Assembly: GCF_900128885.1 (NCBI RefSeq)
Contig: NZ_FQTU01000004.1
Span: forward strand, 62,001-126,000
Length of the DNA stretch: 64,000 nt
From: Alkalibacter saccharofermentans DSM 14828
GTDB taxonomy: Bacteria > Bacillota > Clostridia > Eubacteriales > Alkalibacteraceae
Reading direction: 5' to 3'
Shown: positions 51,045 to 60,524 of the stretch, in pieces
How positions within the stretch are numbered: the stretch's first letter is position 1
Layout of the letters: every line of letters starts with the position of its first letter
Program-made: the position numbers and the translations under genes
Notes under the pieces: model-generated
Told to the model about the DNA's origin: nothing
Seen by the model: only the letters and a program-made list of their open reading frames with translations
The model's database searches: none

Positions 51045-53027
51045 TTACATGAACAGTGGTGCAAACACCAAAGATACGATTGTCATCAATTTGATCAGGA
51101 TATTGATTGAAGGACCTGAAGTATCCTTGTATGGATCTCCTACAGTGTCTCCAACAACAGCGGCTTTGTGGGCTTCACTTCCCTTGCCGCCATGGGCTCC
51201 TCCTTCGATGTACTTTTTGGCATTATCCCAAGCTCCACCGGAGTTGGCCATCTGAATCGCCATAAGAACACCTGATACTAAAGCACCTGCTAGAAGTCCG
51301 CCAAGGGCTTCGCTTCCAAGCAATAATCCGGTAGCAAGAGGCAGAAGGACTGCCAATAGGCCAGGAACGACCATCTGCTTAAGTGCTGCAGTAGTTGAAA
51401 TATCAACACATCTAGCGTAATCCGGCTTTCCTGTTCCTTCCATGATTCCTGGAATAGTTTTGAACTGTCTTCTTACTTCTTCGATCATTTGGTTTGCCGC
51501 CGAGCCTACAGCCTCCATAGTAAGAGCTGAGAACAAATACGGGGCTGCCGCACCAAGGAACAATCCGGCAATAACAAAGGGATCTAGTAAATCTATTCGA
51601 CTTAGTCCTACAGCCTGGGAGTAAGATGCAAACAGCGCAAGAGCAGTAAGAGCCGCAGACCCGATCGCAAAACCTTTTCCGATTGCAGCGGTAGTGTTGC
51701 CCACTGCGTCAAGCTTATCAGTAATACCTCTTACTTCTTTAGGAAGTCCAGCCATTTCAGCAATACCACCGGCATTGTCAGATATTGGACCGTAAGCATC
51801 AACCGCTATGGTTATGCCTACTACAGAAAGCATTCCTACAGCCGCAAGAGCTATTCCGTAAAGACCTGCAAATTGGTAAGAAACTAAGATTGCGATTACG
51901 ATACCTACAATAGGAAGTGCCGTAGAGTACATGCCGACAGCAAGTCCACTGATGATTGCTGTCGCCGGTCCTGTTTCACACTGCTGTGCAATCTTTTTAA
52001 CCGACTTGTACTCTTCAGAAGTATATACCTCTGTAACCTGTCCGATGGCGATACCCACCACCAAACCTGCAATAATCGCTACGAATTCTCCCGTACCTGC
52101 GCTTTCGCTTATTTCTGAAAGGAAGTACTTGCTTAAGAAGAATGCTACTGCTATCATTATTATTCCACTTACATAAGTTGCATTCTTAAGTGCCTTGTGT
52201 GGATCAGATCCTTCGTCGCCTTTAACAAAGAAAGTACCGACGATAGACGCCAAGATACCAACTGAAGCCAGGATTACAGGGAATAAAACACCGTTTAATC
52301 CGTATGCCAAAGCTCCTAAAGTAATGGCTGATATGATAGAACCTACATAAGACTCAAAAAGGTCAGAGCCCATTCCCGCCACGTCTCCTACGTTGTCTCC
52401 AACGTTATCTGCTATAACCGCAGGGTTTCTTGGGTCGTCTTCAGGAATTCCAGCTTCAACCTTACCAACAAGGTCAGCACCAACATCCGCAGCTTTGGTG
52501 TAGATTCCACCGCCGACACGTCCGAAAAGTGCAATTGAAGAAGCTCCCAGGCCAAAACCCGTTATAATAGTCGGGTCTTCAAAAATAATATAAAGTCCGC
52601 TGACACCAATAATGCCAAGACCTACAACACTCATGCCCATTACGGCACCGCCGGAAAAAGCTACGCTTAACGCTTTGTTCATTCCGGATGTTCTAGCTGC
52701 ATTTGCTGTTCTTACATTGGCTTTTGTTGCAACCTTCATACCGAAAAATCCGGCTAAAACTGAAAAAAGCGCACCAACAAGAAAAGAAATGGCCGTTTTT
52801 ACTCCAAGTCCAGGCGTAAAAGTTAAAACAATAAACAATACCACAACAAAAATCGCGATGGACTTATACTCTCTTCTAAGGAAAGCCATTGCTCCCTCTT
52901 GAATGTAAGATGCGATTTCTTTCATCCTGTCTGTTCCCTCGTCAACTTTGTTTACCTTCGCAGAAAGATAAGCGGCAAACGCAAGCGCGACGATTCCCAC
53001 AGCAGGGGCTAAGTACATTAACTCCAT
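51045..53027 (-). CDS. hppA: Membrane-bound ion-translocating pyrophosphatase
   Basis: A 660-residue integral membrane enzyme with about 16 helices that couples PPi hydrolysis to H+ or Na+ pumping. Substrate motifs are intact: DVGADLVGKVEAGIPEDDPRNP (from residue 181) and DNVGDNVGD (207-215). GNTTAAIGKG at 443-452 has Ala and Gly at the positions that are Lys and Thr in K+-independent enzymes, so it should be K+-dependent. Whether it pumps Na+ or H+ depends on a membrane Glu I could not place with confidence. It lies 34 bp after secG and ends at a strong terminator. Confidence 0.95.
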   Translation of the reverse strand: MELMYLAPAVGIVALAFAAYLSAKVNKVDEGTDRMKEIASYIQEGAMAFLRREYKSIAIFVVVLFIVLTFTPGLGVKTAISFLVGALFSVLAGFFGMKVATKANVRTANAARTSGMNKALSVAFSGGAVMGMSVVGLGIIGVSGLYIIFEDPTIITGFGLGASSIALFGRVGGGIYTKAADVGADLVGKVEAGIPEDDPRNPAVIADNVGDNVGDVAGMGSDLFESYVGSIISAITLGALAYGLNGVLFPVILASVGILASIVGTFFVKGDEGSDPHKALKNATYVSGIIMIAVAFFLSKYFLSEISESAGTGEFVAIIAGLVVGIAIGQVTEVYTSEEYKSVKKIAQQCETGPATAIISGLAVGMYSTALPIVGIVIAILVSYQFAGLYGIALAAVGMLSVVGITIAVDAYGPISDNAGGIAEMAGLPKEVRGITDKLDAVGNTTAAIGKGFAIGSAALTALALFASYSQAVGLSRIDLLDPFVIAGLFLGAAAPYLFSALTMEAVGSAANQMIEEVRRQFKTIPGIMEGTGKPDYARCVDISTTAALKQMVVPGLLAVLLPLATGLLLGSEALGGLLAGALVSGVLMAIQMANSGGAWDNAKKYIEGGAHGGKGSEAHKAAVVGDTVGDPYKDTSGPSINILIKLMTIVSLVFAPLFM

Positions 53028-53061
53028 TGTGTAAAATTCCTCCTTTAGATATATGCCTTTA

Positions 53062-53289
53062 TTAAATTATAGAAAATAGAAATGCCGACAACATAAAAAT
53101 AACTGCAGAAATGGTTGTCGCTTTTTCAAGCATTGCTTCGTAGCCTTTGGCTTTTTTCTTGCCAAACAGACTCTCAGCGCCACCTGCAATCGAACCTGAT
53201 AATCCAGCGCTTTTTCCCGGTTGAAGCAGTATGCTTGCAATCAAGACGATGCTGGACAAAATCAATAGTGCAATTAGTAGTTTATCCAT
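53062..53289 (-). CDS. secG: Preprotein translocase subunit SecG
   Basis: A 75-residue two-helix membrane protein: an N-terminal helix (LLIALLILSSIVLIASILLQ), a loop with PGKSAGLSGSIAGGAESLFGKKKAKG, and a second helix (TTISAVIFMLSAFLFSI). It is the small accessory subunit of SecYEG. Located directly downstream of eno, as in many Firmicutes, but after a hairpin. Confidence 0.95.
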   Translation of the reverse strand: MDKLLIALLILSSIVLIASILLQPGKSAGLSGSIAGGAESLFGKKKAKGYEAMLEKATTISAVIFMLSAFLFSII

Positions 53290-53398
53290 GTTTTTTACCT
53301 CCCCGAATGGTTAACATATGTATTGTAACACAGTCTTATGGGAATATCAATTTTATTTTGTAAAATCCTCAAAGAATAAGTATGTCACATTACAGAAA

Positions 53399-53425
53399 CC
53401 AGGCGCCCAATTATAGGGCGCCTGG
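53399..53425 (-). terminator. Hairpin terminating the glycolytic operon
   Basis: CCAGGCGCCC and GGGCGCCTGG form a perfect 10-bp stem with a 7-base loop, 11 bp after the eno stop. Only TTT follows on the minus strand, so termination may be partial. Confidence 0.7.
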
Positions 53426-53435
53426 GTTTAATGTG

Positions 53436-54725
53436 TTATTTCTTAAGGTTGTAGAAAGTTTTTATTCCGTCATATTGAGCAGATTCCCAAAGTTCTTCTT
53501 CGATTCTAAGAAGTTGGTTATATTTTACTACCCTGTCAGTTCTGGATGGAGCACCCGTTTTGATTTGTCCTGCATTTACAGCTACTACCAAGTCTGCGAT
53601 AGTACAGTCTTCAGTTTCACCCGATCTGTGAGAAACAACTGCAGTATATCCTGCTTTCTTTGCCATTTCGATTGAATCTAAAGTCTCAGTAAGAGTACCG
53701 ATTTGGTTTACCTTGATAAGGATTGAGTTTGCAACTCCCATTTCAATTCCTTTTCCAAGTCTCTCGGTGTTAGTAACGAACAAGTCGTCTCCAACAAGCT
53801 GTACTTTGTCCCCAAGCTTTTCAGTCATAAGCTTCCAACCTTCCCAATCGTCCTCAGAAAGTCCGTCTTCGATTGAGATGATAGGATATTTTTCGATCAT
53901 TGCATCGTAGAAAGCAACCATTTCTTCAGCAGTCTTTACAACGCCTTCTCCTTCAAGGTGATATTTTCCGTCTTCCTTGAACATTTCAGTTGCAGCAACG
54001 TCCATTGCAAGGCATACTTCTTCGCCTGGCTTGTATCCTGCAGCTTCAATAGCTTCGATGATAACTTGAAGAGCTTCTTCATTTGAAGTAAGGTTAGGTG
54101 CAAATCCACCTTCGTCACCTACTGCAGTGTTAAGTCCTTTTCCGCCAAGTACCTTCTTAAGGCTGTGGAAGATTTCCGCACACATTCTAAGAGCTTCTCT
54201 GAAAGATTCAGCTCCAACAGGCATAACCATGAATTCCTGGATGTCTACGTTATTGTCCGCATGCTCTCCACCGTTTATGATGTTCATCATTGGAACAGGA
54301 AGCTTCTTTGCGTTGATTCCGCCAATATATTGGTAAAGCGACATTCCTAAAGCTTCAGCAGCAGCTCTAGCAACTGCCATAGATACGCCTAGGATTGCAT
54401 TTGCCCCTAATTTAGCTTTGTTTGGAGTTCCATCAAGTTCGATCATGATATTGTCGATAGCTACTTGATCCAAAGCGTTCAGTCCGATAAGTTCAGGTGC
54501 GATTATGTCATTTACGTTTTCTACTGCTTTTAGCACGCCTTTTCCAAGGTATCTTCCCTTGTCTCCATCTCTAAGCTCTACAGCTTCGAAAGCACCTGTA
54601 GAAGCACCAGACGGAACAGCAGCTCTTCCTATTACTCCGCACTCCAGTTCAACTTCAACCTCAACAGTTGGGTTTCCCCTCGAGTCTAGAATTTCTCTTG
54701 CGTACACATCATTGATAATGGTCAT
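53436..54725 (-). CDS. eno: Enolase
   Basis: A 429-residue 2-phosphoglycerate dehydratase. AREILDSRGNPTVEVEV at the N-terminus, substrate loop SGASTGAFEA, GDEGGFAPN, metal-ligand segments SIEDGLSEDDWEGW and QLVGDDLFVTN, catalytic Lys in NSILIKVNQIGTLTE, and the signature VVSHRSGETED are intact. Last gene of the cggR operon, 29 bp after gpmI. Confidence 0.98.
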   Translation of the reverse strand: MTIINDVYAREILDSRGNPTVEVEVELECGVIGRAAVPSGASTGAFEAVELRDGDKGRYLGKGVLKAVENVNDIIAPELIGLNALDQVAIDNIMIELDGTPNKAKLGANAILGVSMAVARAAAEALGMSLYQYIGGINAKKLPVPMMNIINGGEHADNNVDIQEFMVMPVGAESFREALRMCAEIFHSLKKVLGGKGLNTAVGDEGGFAPNLTSNEEALQVIIEAIEAAGYKPGEEVCLAMDVAATEMFKEDGKYHLEGEGVVKTAEEMVAFYDAMIEKYPIISIEDGLSEDDWEGWKLMTEKLGDKVQLVGDDLFVTNTERLGKGIEMGVANSILIKVNQIGTLTETLDSIEMAKKAGYTAVVSHRSGETEDCTIADLVVAVNAGQIKTGAPSRTDRVVKYNQLLRIEEELWESAQYDGIKTFYNLKK

Positions 54726-54754
54726 TTTTTAAATCTCCCTTCAAATTTTAATTA

Positions 54755-56281
54755 TTATTTAATTAGTAAAGATTCCCCTGTCATCTCTGCAGGTTTATCC
54801 ATTCCTTGCAATTCAAGAATGGTAGGGGCGAGATCCGCCAGCTTGCCATCTTTCAATTTCAAACTGTCGTTGCCATATAAAATGCATTTGACAGGATTTG
54901 TAGTATGTGCGGTAAATACCTCTTTTGTAACCGGATCTATCATCTGCTCCGCGTTGCCGTGGTCTGCAGTGATAAGAGCCACGCCGCCTTTTTTCTCAAT
55001 AGCTTCAAGGGTTCTTCCAAGGCACTCGTCGACGGTCTCCACGGCTTTCACAGCTGCATCGAATACTCCGGTATGGCCTACCATGTCACAGTTGGCATAG
55101 TTCAGGACAATTAGGGAATAGTCGTTATTTGCGATTGCCTCTTCAATTTTGTCAGTCACTTCATAAGCGCTCATCTCAGGCTTTAAGTCGTATGTAGCGA
55201 CCTTAGGAGAAGGAACCAGGATTCTGTCCTCCAAGGGATACTCCTTTTCCACTCCTCCGTTAAAGAAGTAAGTTACATGGGCGTACTTTTCAGTCTCGGC
55301 GATCCTAAGCTGCTTTAACCCTTTTTCACTCATATATTGACCCAAGGTGTTCGAAATGCTTTGAGGCGCAAATGCTACCTCCAGGTTCTCAAGAGCTTTT
55401 TCGTATAAAGTCATGGTCACTGTAGTCAGATTTACAAAGCCTTTGCTTCTTGTAAATCCGTCGAAGCCTTCTTCAGTAAGCACTCTTGACATCTGTCTTG
55501 CCCTATCTGGCCTGAAGTTGAAAAATATCACCGAATCATTTTCATTTATAGTAGCTCTCGCCTTGCCGTCTTTCACTATTACAGTAGGCACGACAAATTC
55601 GTCTGTAATATTTTCTGCATACGAGGCTTCTATGGCTTTGACAGGGCAGTCAAACTCCCTGCCTGTTCCCGTTGCCATCGCCTCATAGGCTTTTTCAACT
55701 CTTTCCCATCTGTTGTCCCGGTCCATAGCGTAATATCTTCCGGCAACAGTTGCAATTTTTCCTGCGCCGATTTCCTTCATCTTGTCTACCAGCTCTTTTA
55801 CATAGCCTAGTCCACTGTTCGGAGGCGTATCTCTTCCGTCAAGAAAACAATGTACAAACACTTTCTCAAGTCCCTTTTTCTTTGCCAGTTCAAGCAGAGC
55901 ATAAAGGTGGGTGTTGTGACTGTGCACGCCCCCGTCAGATACAAGTCCCATCAGGTGAAGGGCTGAATCATTTTTTATTGCATTGTCAACTGCGTTGTTA
56001 AGTGCGATATTGTCAAAAAAGTCTCCGTCCTTTATGGACTTTGTTATTCTTGTTAGTTCCTGATAGACGATTCTGCCTGCTCCGATGTTTAAGTGTCCTA
56101 CCTCGGAATTGCCCATCTGACCTTCCGGCAGTCCAACATCCATACCGCTGCACTTTACAAAAGAGTGTGGTTTTTCGTTCCATAGCTTGTCCAGAATAGG
56201 GGTATTTGCAGCGACTGTTGCGTTGCCTTCCGTATAATTCGAATACCCATATCCGTCAAGAATAATTAAAGCTGTAAGCAT
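54755..56281 (-). CDS. gpmI: 2,3-bisphosphoglycerate-independent phosphoglycerate mutase
   Basis: A 508-residue Mn2+-dependent mutase of the alkaline-phosphatase superfamily, interconverting 3- and 2-phosphoglycerate. LIILDGYGYSN holds the first metal Asp, GNSEVGHLNIG the phospho-Ser, HCFLDGRDTPP and NYANCDMVGHTG metal and substrate residues, and ITADHGNAEQM the final metal cluster. Lies between tpiA and eno with 22-29 bp spacers. Confidence 0.97.
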   Translation of the reverse strand: MLTALIILDGYGYSNYTEGNATVAANTPILDKLWNEKPHSFVKCSGMDVGLPEGQMGNSEVGHLNIGAGRIVYQELTRITKSIKDGDFFDNIALNNAVDNAIKNDSALHLMGLVSDGGVHSHNTHLYALLELAKKKGLEKVFVHCFLDGRDTPPNSGLGYVKELVDKMKEIGAGKIATVAGRYYAMDRDNRWERVEKAYEAMATGTGREFDCPVKAIEASYAENITDEFVVPTVIVKDGKARATINENDSVIFFNFRPDRARQMSRVLTEEGFDGFTRSKGFVNLTTVTMTLYEKALENLEVAFAPQSISNTLGQYMSEKGLKQLRIAETEKYAHVTYFFNGGVEKEYPLEDRILVPSPKVATYDLKPEMSAYEVTDKIEEAIANNDYSLIVLNYANCDMVGHTGVFDAAVKAVETVDECLGRTLEAIEKKGGVALITADHGNAEQMIDPVTKEVFTAHTTNPVKCILYGNDSLKLKDGKLADLAPTILELQGMDKPAEMTGESLLIK

Positions 56282-56303
56282 TGTTTTTCCTCCCTGGTGC
56301 GCC

Positions 56304-57053
56304 TTAGCTGCCGAAGTTCACTATACTAACAAAATCTTCCTTCAAGCTTGCTCCTCCGACCAAAGCGCCATCAATGTTTTCCATGCCCATCAATTCGTCA
56401 ACATTTGACGCATTGACGCTGCCACCGTACTGAATCCTTGCCTTCTGAGCTGTTTCAGCATCGTACAGCTTTTCGATAGTCTCTCTTACCCAACCGCAGA
56501 CTTCTTCCGCTTGCTGGCTGGTAGCAGTTTTACCGGTTCCGATTGCCCAAATAGGCTCGTAAGCGACTACTGTGTTTTGTGCATCTTTTGCTTCAACGTT
56601 CTTAAACGCCGCTACCACTTGCTCTGTAACTACCTTTTCCTGAATATCTGCTTCTCTTTGCTCTAAAGACTCTCCTACGCATACGATAGGAACAAGCCCT
56701 TCTGCAATAGCTTTGATAAGCTTATTGTTTACCGTCTCATCAGTTTCATTGAAGTACTCTCTTCTCTCAGAGTGTCCTATTATAACGTATTTTGCTCCCG
56801 CTTCCAATAGCATTTGTGCACTGATTTCTCCCGTGTACGCACCACAATCTGCCCAATGCATGTTCTGAGCACCTACGCCAATGTTGCTTCCTTCAAGCTC
56901 TTTGACTACTGTTGTTAGAGATGTGAATGTAGGGCAAACTACTACCTCTACCTTGTCAGTATTGATTTTATCTTTTAGCATATCTATCAAGGTCTTTGCT
57001 TCCTCAGCTGTTTTGTTCATTTTCCAGTTTCCTGCGATTATCGGTTTTCTCAA
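56304..57053 (-). CDS. tpiA: Triosephosphate isomerase
   Basis: A 249-residue TIM barrel. NWKMN holds Asn and Lys of the active site, IGHSERREYF the electrophilic His, and VAYEPIWAIGTGKTA the catalytic Glu and flexible loop 6; GGSVNASN binds the phosphate. Twenty bp after pgk. Confidence 0.98.
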   Translation of the reverse strand: MRKPIIAGNWKMNKTAEEAKTLIDMLKDKINTDKVEVVVCPTFTSLTTVVKELEGSNIGVGAQNMHWADCGAYTGEISAQMLLEAGAKYVIIGHSERREYFNETDETVNNKLIKAIAEGLVPIVCVGESLEQREADIQEKVVTEQVVAAFKNVEAKDAQNTVVAYEPIWAIGTGKTATSQQAEEVCGWVRETIEKLYDAETAQKARIQYGGSVNASNVDELMGMENIDGALVGGASLKEDFVSIVNFGS

Positions 57054-57073
57054 ATGGATATCCTCCTTTTGTT

Positions 57074-58261
57074 TTACTTGTCTTCAAGTATTTCAATTCC
57101 CGGAAGAGCTTTTCCTTCAAGGAAAGTCAGAGATGCTCCGCCACCTGTGGATATGTGGCTCATCTTGTCAGCAAATCCAAGTTGTTTAGCCGCGGCAGCA
57201 CTGTCGCCTCCACCGATTATGGTAGTTGCATCTGAATCAGCCATAGCCTGTGCTACAGCGATGGTTCCCTTTGCAAATGCTTCAAATTCGAACACTCCCA
57301 TAGGTCCGTTCCATATAACAAGCTTCGATCCCTTGATTGCGTCTGCAAACAGCTTGCTTGTTTCTTCACCTACATCAAGCCCCATGTGGTCACTTGGTAT
57401 TGCATCGATCTTAACATTTTGGAAAGGAGCATCTGCAGCAAATTTTGTGGTCGCGACGACATCAACGGGAAGAAGGAAGTTTACGTTCTTCTCCTTTGCC
57501 TTAGCCATAAGCTCTTTTGCAAGCTCCAACTTGTCTTCTTCAAGCAAGGATGTCCCGATTTCGTAACCTTGAGCCTTAAGGAATGTATAAGCCATCCCTC
57601 CGCCGATGATCAAAGTGTCAACCTTGTCGATAAGGTTGTTGATTACGCCGATCTTGTCGGATACCTTAGCTCCGCCAAGTATCGCCACAAAAGGTCTTTC
57701 AGGATTCTCAAGAGCAGTCCCAAGAAACTTCAGCTCTTTTTCGATTAGAAGTCCGCATACGGCAGGGATATAGTCTGCAACGCCAGCAGTTGATGCATGG
57801 GCTCTGTGAACCGCTCCAAATGCGTCGGTCACGAATATATCTGCAAGAGAGGCCAAATTTTTTGAAAACCCAGGATCGTTGTCAGTCTCTTCTTTTCTGT
57901 ATCTGGTGTTTTGTAGAAGTACAACATCGCCTTCCTTCATGTCAGCTGTCGCCTTTAATGCGTTTTCACCTACGACTTCATCGTCGTTTGCAAATACCAC
58001 TTGTTTGCCGATCAGCTTTGAAAGCTCCTCTGCAACAGGTGCAAGAGAATACTGGGGATCCGGAGAGCCTTTTGGCCTTCCTAGGTGGCTCATTAAGATA
58101 AGCTTTCCACCTTCCTTGAGGATATGCTCGATAGTGGGAAGAGTAGCAGTAATCCTAGTGTTGTCGGTGATTACGCCTTCTTTCAGAGGCACGTTAAAAT
58201 CCGCTCTCATCAATACTTTCTTACCCTTAAGATCTATATCTAAAATACTTTTTTTTGCCAT
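57074..58261 (-). CDS. pgk: Phosphoglycerate kinase
   Basis: A 395-residue two-domain kinase forming ATP from 1,3-bisphosphoglycerate. VLMRADFNVPL near the start, SHLGRPKG, LLQNTRYRKEE, AILGGAKVSDKIGVI, and the nucleotide-binding WNGPMGVFEFEAFAKGT with GGGDSAAA are intact. AAAGGAG suits the ATG at 58261 better than the ATG two codons earlier, which would be only two bases from it. A terminator-like hairpin lies between gap and pgk. Confidence 0.97.
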   Translation of the reverse strand: MAKKSILDIDLKGKKVLMRADFNVPLKEGVITDNTRITATLPTIEHILKEGGKLILMSHLGRPKGSPDPQYSLAPVAEELSKLIGKQVVFANDDEVVGENALKATADMKEGDVVLLQNTRYRKEETDNDPGFSKNLASLADIFVTDAFGAVHRAHASTAGVADYIPAVCGLLIEKELKFLGTALENPERPFVAILGGAKVSDKIGVINNLIDKVDTLIIGGGMAYTFLKAQGYEIGTSLLEEDKLELAKELMAKAKEKNVNFLLPVDVVATTKFAADAPFQNVKIDAIPSDHMGLDVGEETSKLFADAIKGSKLVIWNGPMGVFEFEAFAKGTIAVAQAMADSDATTIIGGGDSAAAAKQLGFADKMSHISTGGGASLTFLEGKALPGIEILEDK

Positions 58262-58315
58262 TTTCATATCTCCTTTCGATAAAGAAATTTAATTATGGTT
58301 CAATTCCCGTATTTC

Positions 58316-58345
58316 GTAAAAAAGGAAAGGGTAGCCCCTTCCCTT
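58316..58345 (-). terminator. Terminator-like hairpin between gap and pgk
   Basis: On the minus strand AAGGGAAGGG and CCCTTTCCTT form a 10-bp stem with one G-U around GCTA, followed by TTTTTT. It lies 20 bp after the gap stop and probably makes gap transcripts more abundant than those of the downstream genes. Confidence 0.7.
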
Positions 58346-58365
58346 CTTACAGTGTTATTTATTTA

Positions 58366-59370
58366 TTATTTTACCATGTCCGCAACATACTTCGCCAATC
58401 TTACCAATTGAGAAGTATATGACATTTCGTTGTCGTACCAAGAAACTACTTTTACGATTTGCTCTCCGTCAGCTTCAAGAACTTTTGTTTGAGTCGCATC
58501 GAACAATGAACCGAAGTTGATTCCGATAACGTCTGAAGAAACAATCTGCTCTTCAGTGTATCCCAAAGTTTCGTTCGCAGCAGCTTTCATCGCAGCGTTG
58601 ATTTCTGCTGCAGTTGTCTTCTTCTCTAATTTAACAGTAAGGTCTACCAAAGAACCTGTTGTTACAGGAACTCTCATAGCTCCTCCATCCAATTTGCCGT
58701 TAAGCTCAGGAAGTACCAAACCTACAGCTGCAGCAGCGCCTGTGCTTGTAGGAACGATGTTCGCAGCAGCGGCTCTACCTCTCCTAAGGTCTTTGTGAGG
58801 ACCGTCAAGAGTTGATTGGTCGTTTGTATAAGCGTGTATAGTAGTCATTAAGCCGCTTTTCAAACCGAAATTGTCGTTAAGAACTTTTGCGAATGGAGCA
58901 AGACAGTTTGTAGTACAAGAAGCACCACTAAGAACTGTTTCAGATCCGTCAAGAACTTCGTGATTTACGTTGTACACGACAGTTTTCAAATCGCCTTTTG
59001 CAGGAGCGGAGATAATAACTTTTTTAGCTCCAGCCTTGATGTGCTTTTCTGCTCCCTCTTTAGTTGCAAAGAAACCTGTAGATTCGATAACTACGTCTAC
59101 ATCGTTGTCTTTCCAAGGAAGATTTTCAGGGTCTCTTTCAGCAAAGATCTTAATCTCTTTACCGTCCACAGTGATAAATCCGTCACCAGCTGTTATAGAA
59201 TCAGTTTTGTATCTTCCCTGAGATGTATCGTATTTCAACAAGTAAGCTAAAGATTTTGCATCTGTCAAGTCATTCAATGCTACGATGTCAAAACTAGGAT
59301 CGTCAAACATCAATCTGAAGGCCAAACGACCTATCCTTCCAAAACCATTAATTGCAACTTTTACTGCCAT
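58366..59370 (-). CDS. gap: Glyceraldehyde-3-phosphate dehydrogenase
   Basis: A 334-residue NAD-linked glycolytic GAPDH. N-terminal Rossmann segment INGFGRIGRLAFR, catalytic Cys in SGASCTTNCLAPFAK, TTIHAYTNDQ with the base His, and GRAAAANIVPTSTGAAAAV. AAAGGAGG lies inside the end of cggR, and the start codon overlaps its stop by one base. Second gene of the operon. Confidence 0.98.
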   Translation of the reverse strand: MAVKVAINGFGRIGRLAFRLMFDDPSFDIVALNDLTDAKSLAYLLKYDTSQGRYKTDSITAGDGFITVDGKEIKIFAERDPENLPWKDNDVDVVIESTGFFATKEGAEKHIKAGAKKVIISAPAKGDLKTVVYNVNHEVLDGSETVLSGASCTTNCLAPFAKVLNDNFGLKSGLMTTIHAYTNDQSTLDGPHKDLRRGRAAAANIVPTSTGAAAAVGLVLPELNGKLDGGAMRVPVTTGSLVDLTVKLEKKTTAAEINAAMKAAANETLGYTEEQIVSSDVIGINFGSLFDATQTKVLEADGEQIVKVVSWYDNEMSYTSQLVRLAKYVADMVK

Positions 59371-60407
59371 TAAAATTCCTCCTTTAATATATAAATAATT
59401 TGTTTTGCAGCGCTTTCATCGGTTATTAAAACCATGTCTTTTCTTACCCTTGATGTGGCAATTATCGCTTGTGCCTTGTCGGCTCCTCCTGCTATCGCCA
59501 CAATGTTGTCTATATTTTTATAATCATCCAACGTGATACCAACGCTGCTGGATGGAAATATCATGCTGCCGTCTTTGTCGAAGTAGTGCCCAAATGCTTC
59601 GGAAACTGCGTTCGAATTTAGTATCCTAGCTATCTTTTCTTCAGGTAGATTTCTCGCCTGAGCCATCTCATCCGCCCTGCCAATTCCAAAAATCATTATG
59701 TCTATATCCTTGAACCTGTCAAAAACGCTTTTTATGTCAGGATAGGCTTTTAATGCATCTAAAAGCTCCTTTTCGATATTATCCGGTATGTGAAGCATTT
59801 CCTTTTGGGCTCCAAGCTTTGCCGCAAGCATAGATACGATGCTGTTTGCCTGGGTTGAATGACTCTTTCCTATTCCTCCTCTTACCGGTAAAACGGTAAC
59901 CTTTGGATAGTGAAGCTCCGGCATGTTTCTCGCCACAGATGCTACGCTGCTTCCTCCGGTGATCCCTATGACAGATTCGGATTTTATTATGCCTGCTATG
60001 TATTTTGCAGCCTTTTCACCCATGAAATTGATAACGAGCTTGTTTTTACTGCTGTCTCCCGGAACTATGACCACTTTCTTTATTCCCAAGACTTCTTCAA
60101 GCTGTTCAGTAAGACTCTCAAAGTTTTTATATGAATAAATTATCTCCTTAAGCTGGTTTAAAACTTCATCTCCAAGCTCTGTAAGCATAATCCCCTGTCT
60201 CTCGACCTCGACAAAACCTTCCTTGTGAAAAAAATCTATTTCGTTTCTTATATGTCTTTCGCTTACATCCAGCTCTGTTGAAAGATGTCTTCTTCCTATA
60301 GGCTGATTTGCTTTCAACTGTGACAAAATATTGTATCTTAGTTCCATTAAATCAACTATCTCAGGAAGTATTCTCTTTTGTACATCGATAAACTGTTCTT
60401 TATCCAA
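59370..60407 (-). CDS. cggR: Central glycolytic genes regulator CggR
   Basis: A 345-residue SorC/DeoR-family repressor. An N-terminal winged HTH (RRHLSTELDVSERHIRNEIDFFHKEG, about 38-63) precedes the sugar-phosphate-binding domain with GITGGSSVASVARNMP and VLPVRGGIG; in Bacillus the effector is fructose-1,6-bisphosphate. The start is TTG at 60407 after GAGGGGAT. It is the first gene of the operon it controls, as in Bacillus. Confidence 0.95.
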   Translation of the reverse strand: MDKEQFIDVQKRILPEIVDLMELRYNILSQLKANQPIGRRHLSTELDVSERHIRNEIDFFHKEGFVEVERQGIMLTELGDEVLNQLKEIIYSYKNFESLTEQLEEVLGIKKVVIVPGDSSKNKLVINFMGEKAAKYIAGIIKSESVIGITGGSSVASVARNMPELHYPKVTVLPVRGGIGKSHSTQANSIVSMLAAKLGAQKEMLHIPDNIEKELLDALKAYPDIKSVFDRFKDIDIMIFGIGRADEMAQARNLPEEKIARILNSNAVSEAFGHYFDKDGSMIFPSSSVGITLDDYKNIDNIVAIAGGADKAQAIIATSRVRKDMVLITDESAAKQIIYILKEEF

Positions 60408-60450
60408 GTTAATCCCCTCTTGCTTTCTAAAAGATAGAATCGATTCAAAT

Positions 60451-60510
60451 GGGATTATTTTGTCCCGCCGGGTCTAAATATATTATAATATGTTTTAATA
60501 TAAATGGCAA
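60451..60510 (-). promoter_or_regulatory. cggR operon promoter and putative CggR operator
   Basis: TTGCCA (60505-60510) and TATAAT (60482-60487) are spaced by exactly 17 bp on the minus strand. Just downstream of the expected start site lies CCCGGCGGGACAAAATAATC (followed by CC), containing the CggR-type half-site CGGGAC within the dyad GGGATTATTTTGTCCC (60451-60466, plus strand). An operator between promoter and gene matches the Bacillus arrangement, in which CggR blocks elongating polymerase. Confidence 0.65.
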
Positions 60511-60524
60511 ACCTTTTTTTAGCT

